The translations under genes were made by a program, and so were the position numbers. Shown here piece after piece: positions 53,543 through 54,253 of a DNA stretch of 54,253 nucleotides. The DNA comes from CAZMFZ01 sp964565665 (GTDB lineage: Bacteria > Bacteroidota > Bacteroidia > Cytophagales > UBA9547): the NCBI GenBank assembly GCA_964565665.1, contig CAZMFZ010000005.1, positions 1 through 54,253 of the forward strand, written 5' to 3'. Below the pieces are notes generated by a model. That model was not told where the DNA came from. It was given only the letters and a program-made list of their open reading frames with translations, and searched no databases. Each line of letters starts with the position of its first letter. Positions within the stretch are counted from its first letter, which is position 1.

Positions 53543-54253
53543 CTAATAATCGGTTTTGTCATCAAAATCGTCCATCAACAAATTTTTTGTTTTATCGAGG
53601 ATGTTTTTAAATAGGCTTGAACCGGAAATAGACTCTTTTTTTGGTGCTTTGGTCATAATTTGCTGCGGAGCGCCTTTTTTATTCTTCAGTTCCTGATATC
53701 TATTTTCACGCTGGTCGAGGGCTTGAAATCCGGCTAAAACCAAACCTATAGAGGTGGCATACATCGGGCTTTTGATTTCATCATTTTTAGATTTTCCCAA
53801 ATGTTCATTGGGGTGCCCAACTCTGGCATATTTTCCTGTTTTATACTCGAATAAATGTTGCAAATGTTTAAGCATAGCCCCTCCGCCTGTTACTACAATG
53901 CCACCAGATAAGTGCTTGTGAAATCCGGATGTAATAAGCTCAGCAAGCACCAACTCCACAATTTCCTCCATTCTCGACTCAATGATTTGAGCCAAAGTTT
54001 TCACACTTATTTCTCTTGCCTCTCGGTTTCTCAAAGCGGGTATAGTCACGATTTCATTTGCTTTCATTTCATCAGAGAGTGCCGAACCGAATTTTACCTT
54101 GAGTTTTTCGGCTTCCTGATGCAGCAAGTTTAAGCCCATTTTTATGTCTTTGGTAATGATATTTCCCCCCAGCGGTATTACTGCTGTATGGCGGATGATA
54201 TTTTCATAAAAAATGGCCACATCGGTAGTGCCTCCGCCAATATCTACCAAGGC
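53543..54253 (-). CDS. ftsA: Cell division protein FtsA, partial (C-terminal part)
   Basis: The last 236 residues of an actin-like FtsA, cut off by the window edge at the 5' end. It begins in the phosphate-2 motif (ALVDIGGGTTDVAIF) and includes VVTGGGAMLKHL, the adenosine motif, and MYATSIGLVLAGFQAL. A Lys-rich tail ends the protein, where the membrane-targeting helix would be expected (NILDKTKNLLMDD). It tethers FtsZ filaments to the membrane and lies 60 bases before ftsZ, the usual dcw-cluster order. Confidence 0.93.
   Translation of the reverse strand, partial: ALVDIGGGTTDVAIFYENIIRHTAVIPLGGNIITKDIKMGLNLLHQEAEKLKVKFGSALSDEMKANEIVTIPALRNREAREISVKTLAQIIESRMEEIVELVLAELITSGFHKHLSGGIVVTGGGAMLKHLQHLFEYKTGKYARVGHPNEHLGKSKNDEIKSPMYATSIGLVLAGFQALDQRENRYQELKNKKGAPQQIMTKAPKKESISGSSLFKNILDKTKNLLMDDFDDKTDY

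Overview
The window is a chromosomal segment of a member of the Bacteroidota. This is supported by AT-rich genes, candidate promoters of the Bacteroidota type (TTTG, about 19 bases, TAnnTTTG), DUF4270 and DUF4292 lipoproteins, a RibBA fusion, an FtsZ ending in the FLHDNVD-type tail, a bactofilin/AtpZ pair and TonB-dependent receptor architecture. I cannot place it below phylum. No rRNA, tRNA, CRISPR array, intact insertion sequence or prophage was seen.

Layout. 1-7,100 (minus): a partial unknown gene and a tripartite RND efflux operon headed by its TetR regulator. 7,285-11,047 (plus): complex I genes nuoD, nuoC and nuoK in unusual order with a START-domain protein between nuoD and nuoC, then a UbiA-like membrane protein. 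11,052-15,340 (plus): MATE transporter, bactofilin, AtpZ and DsbD. 15,525-25,266 (minus): a metal (most likely zinc) acquisition and allocation island. 25,329-30,094: ribBA, purQ, a broken gene, corA and purC. 30,135-34,808: a GT9 glycosyltransferase, a methyltransferase, a DUF4292 lipoprotein and a TPR protein. 35,077-36,276: a decayed OLD-type AAA ATPase. 36,437-43,929: an Omp85-type protein, pstAB, a conserved hypothetical, cysM, a lipoprotein, cysE, a decayed GH3 glucosidase and msrB. 44,111-49,349: a stand-alone GT5 N-terminal domain, a DUF4270 lipoprotein, glmS and a second GT9. 49,366-54,253 (minus): M48 protease, Mn-type superoxide dismutase, a BatB-like VWA protein, ftsZ and partial ftsA.

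The most interesting part is 15,525-25,266. It carries two full COG0523 GTPases and one isolated COG0523 C-terminal domain, a ZIP importer, a thioredoxin-like [2Fe-2S] ferredoxin, a small Cys-motif protein, a WD40 protein, a ZnuD-like TonB-dependent receptor, a partner lipoprotein and a small DUF2946-like exported protein. It also carries a lipoprotein whose histidines fall every seventh residue along a predicted coiled coil. A 17-bp palindrome sits on the -33 box of the candidate promoter at the head of the island, as expected of a Zur-type operator. Read together, the genes suggest a route from the outer-membrane receptor, through a periplasmic histidine ladder, to the ZIP importer and then to cytoplasmic GTPase chaperones. 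The order of steps is inference.

Genome decay is visible: an OLD-type ATPase with several frameshifts and stops, a GH3 gene that lost its whole catalytic core, and an unrecognised broken gene. A family of G/C-rich hairpin repeats is scattered through the intergenic regions. In two places the repeats bracket another inverted repeat, like small REPIN-type elements.
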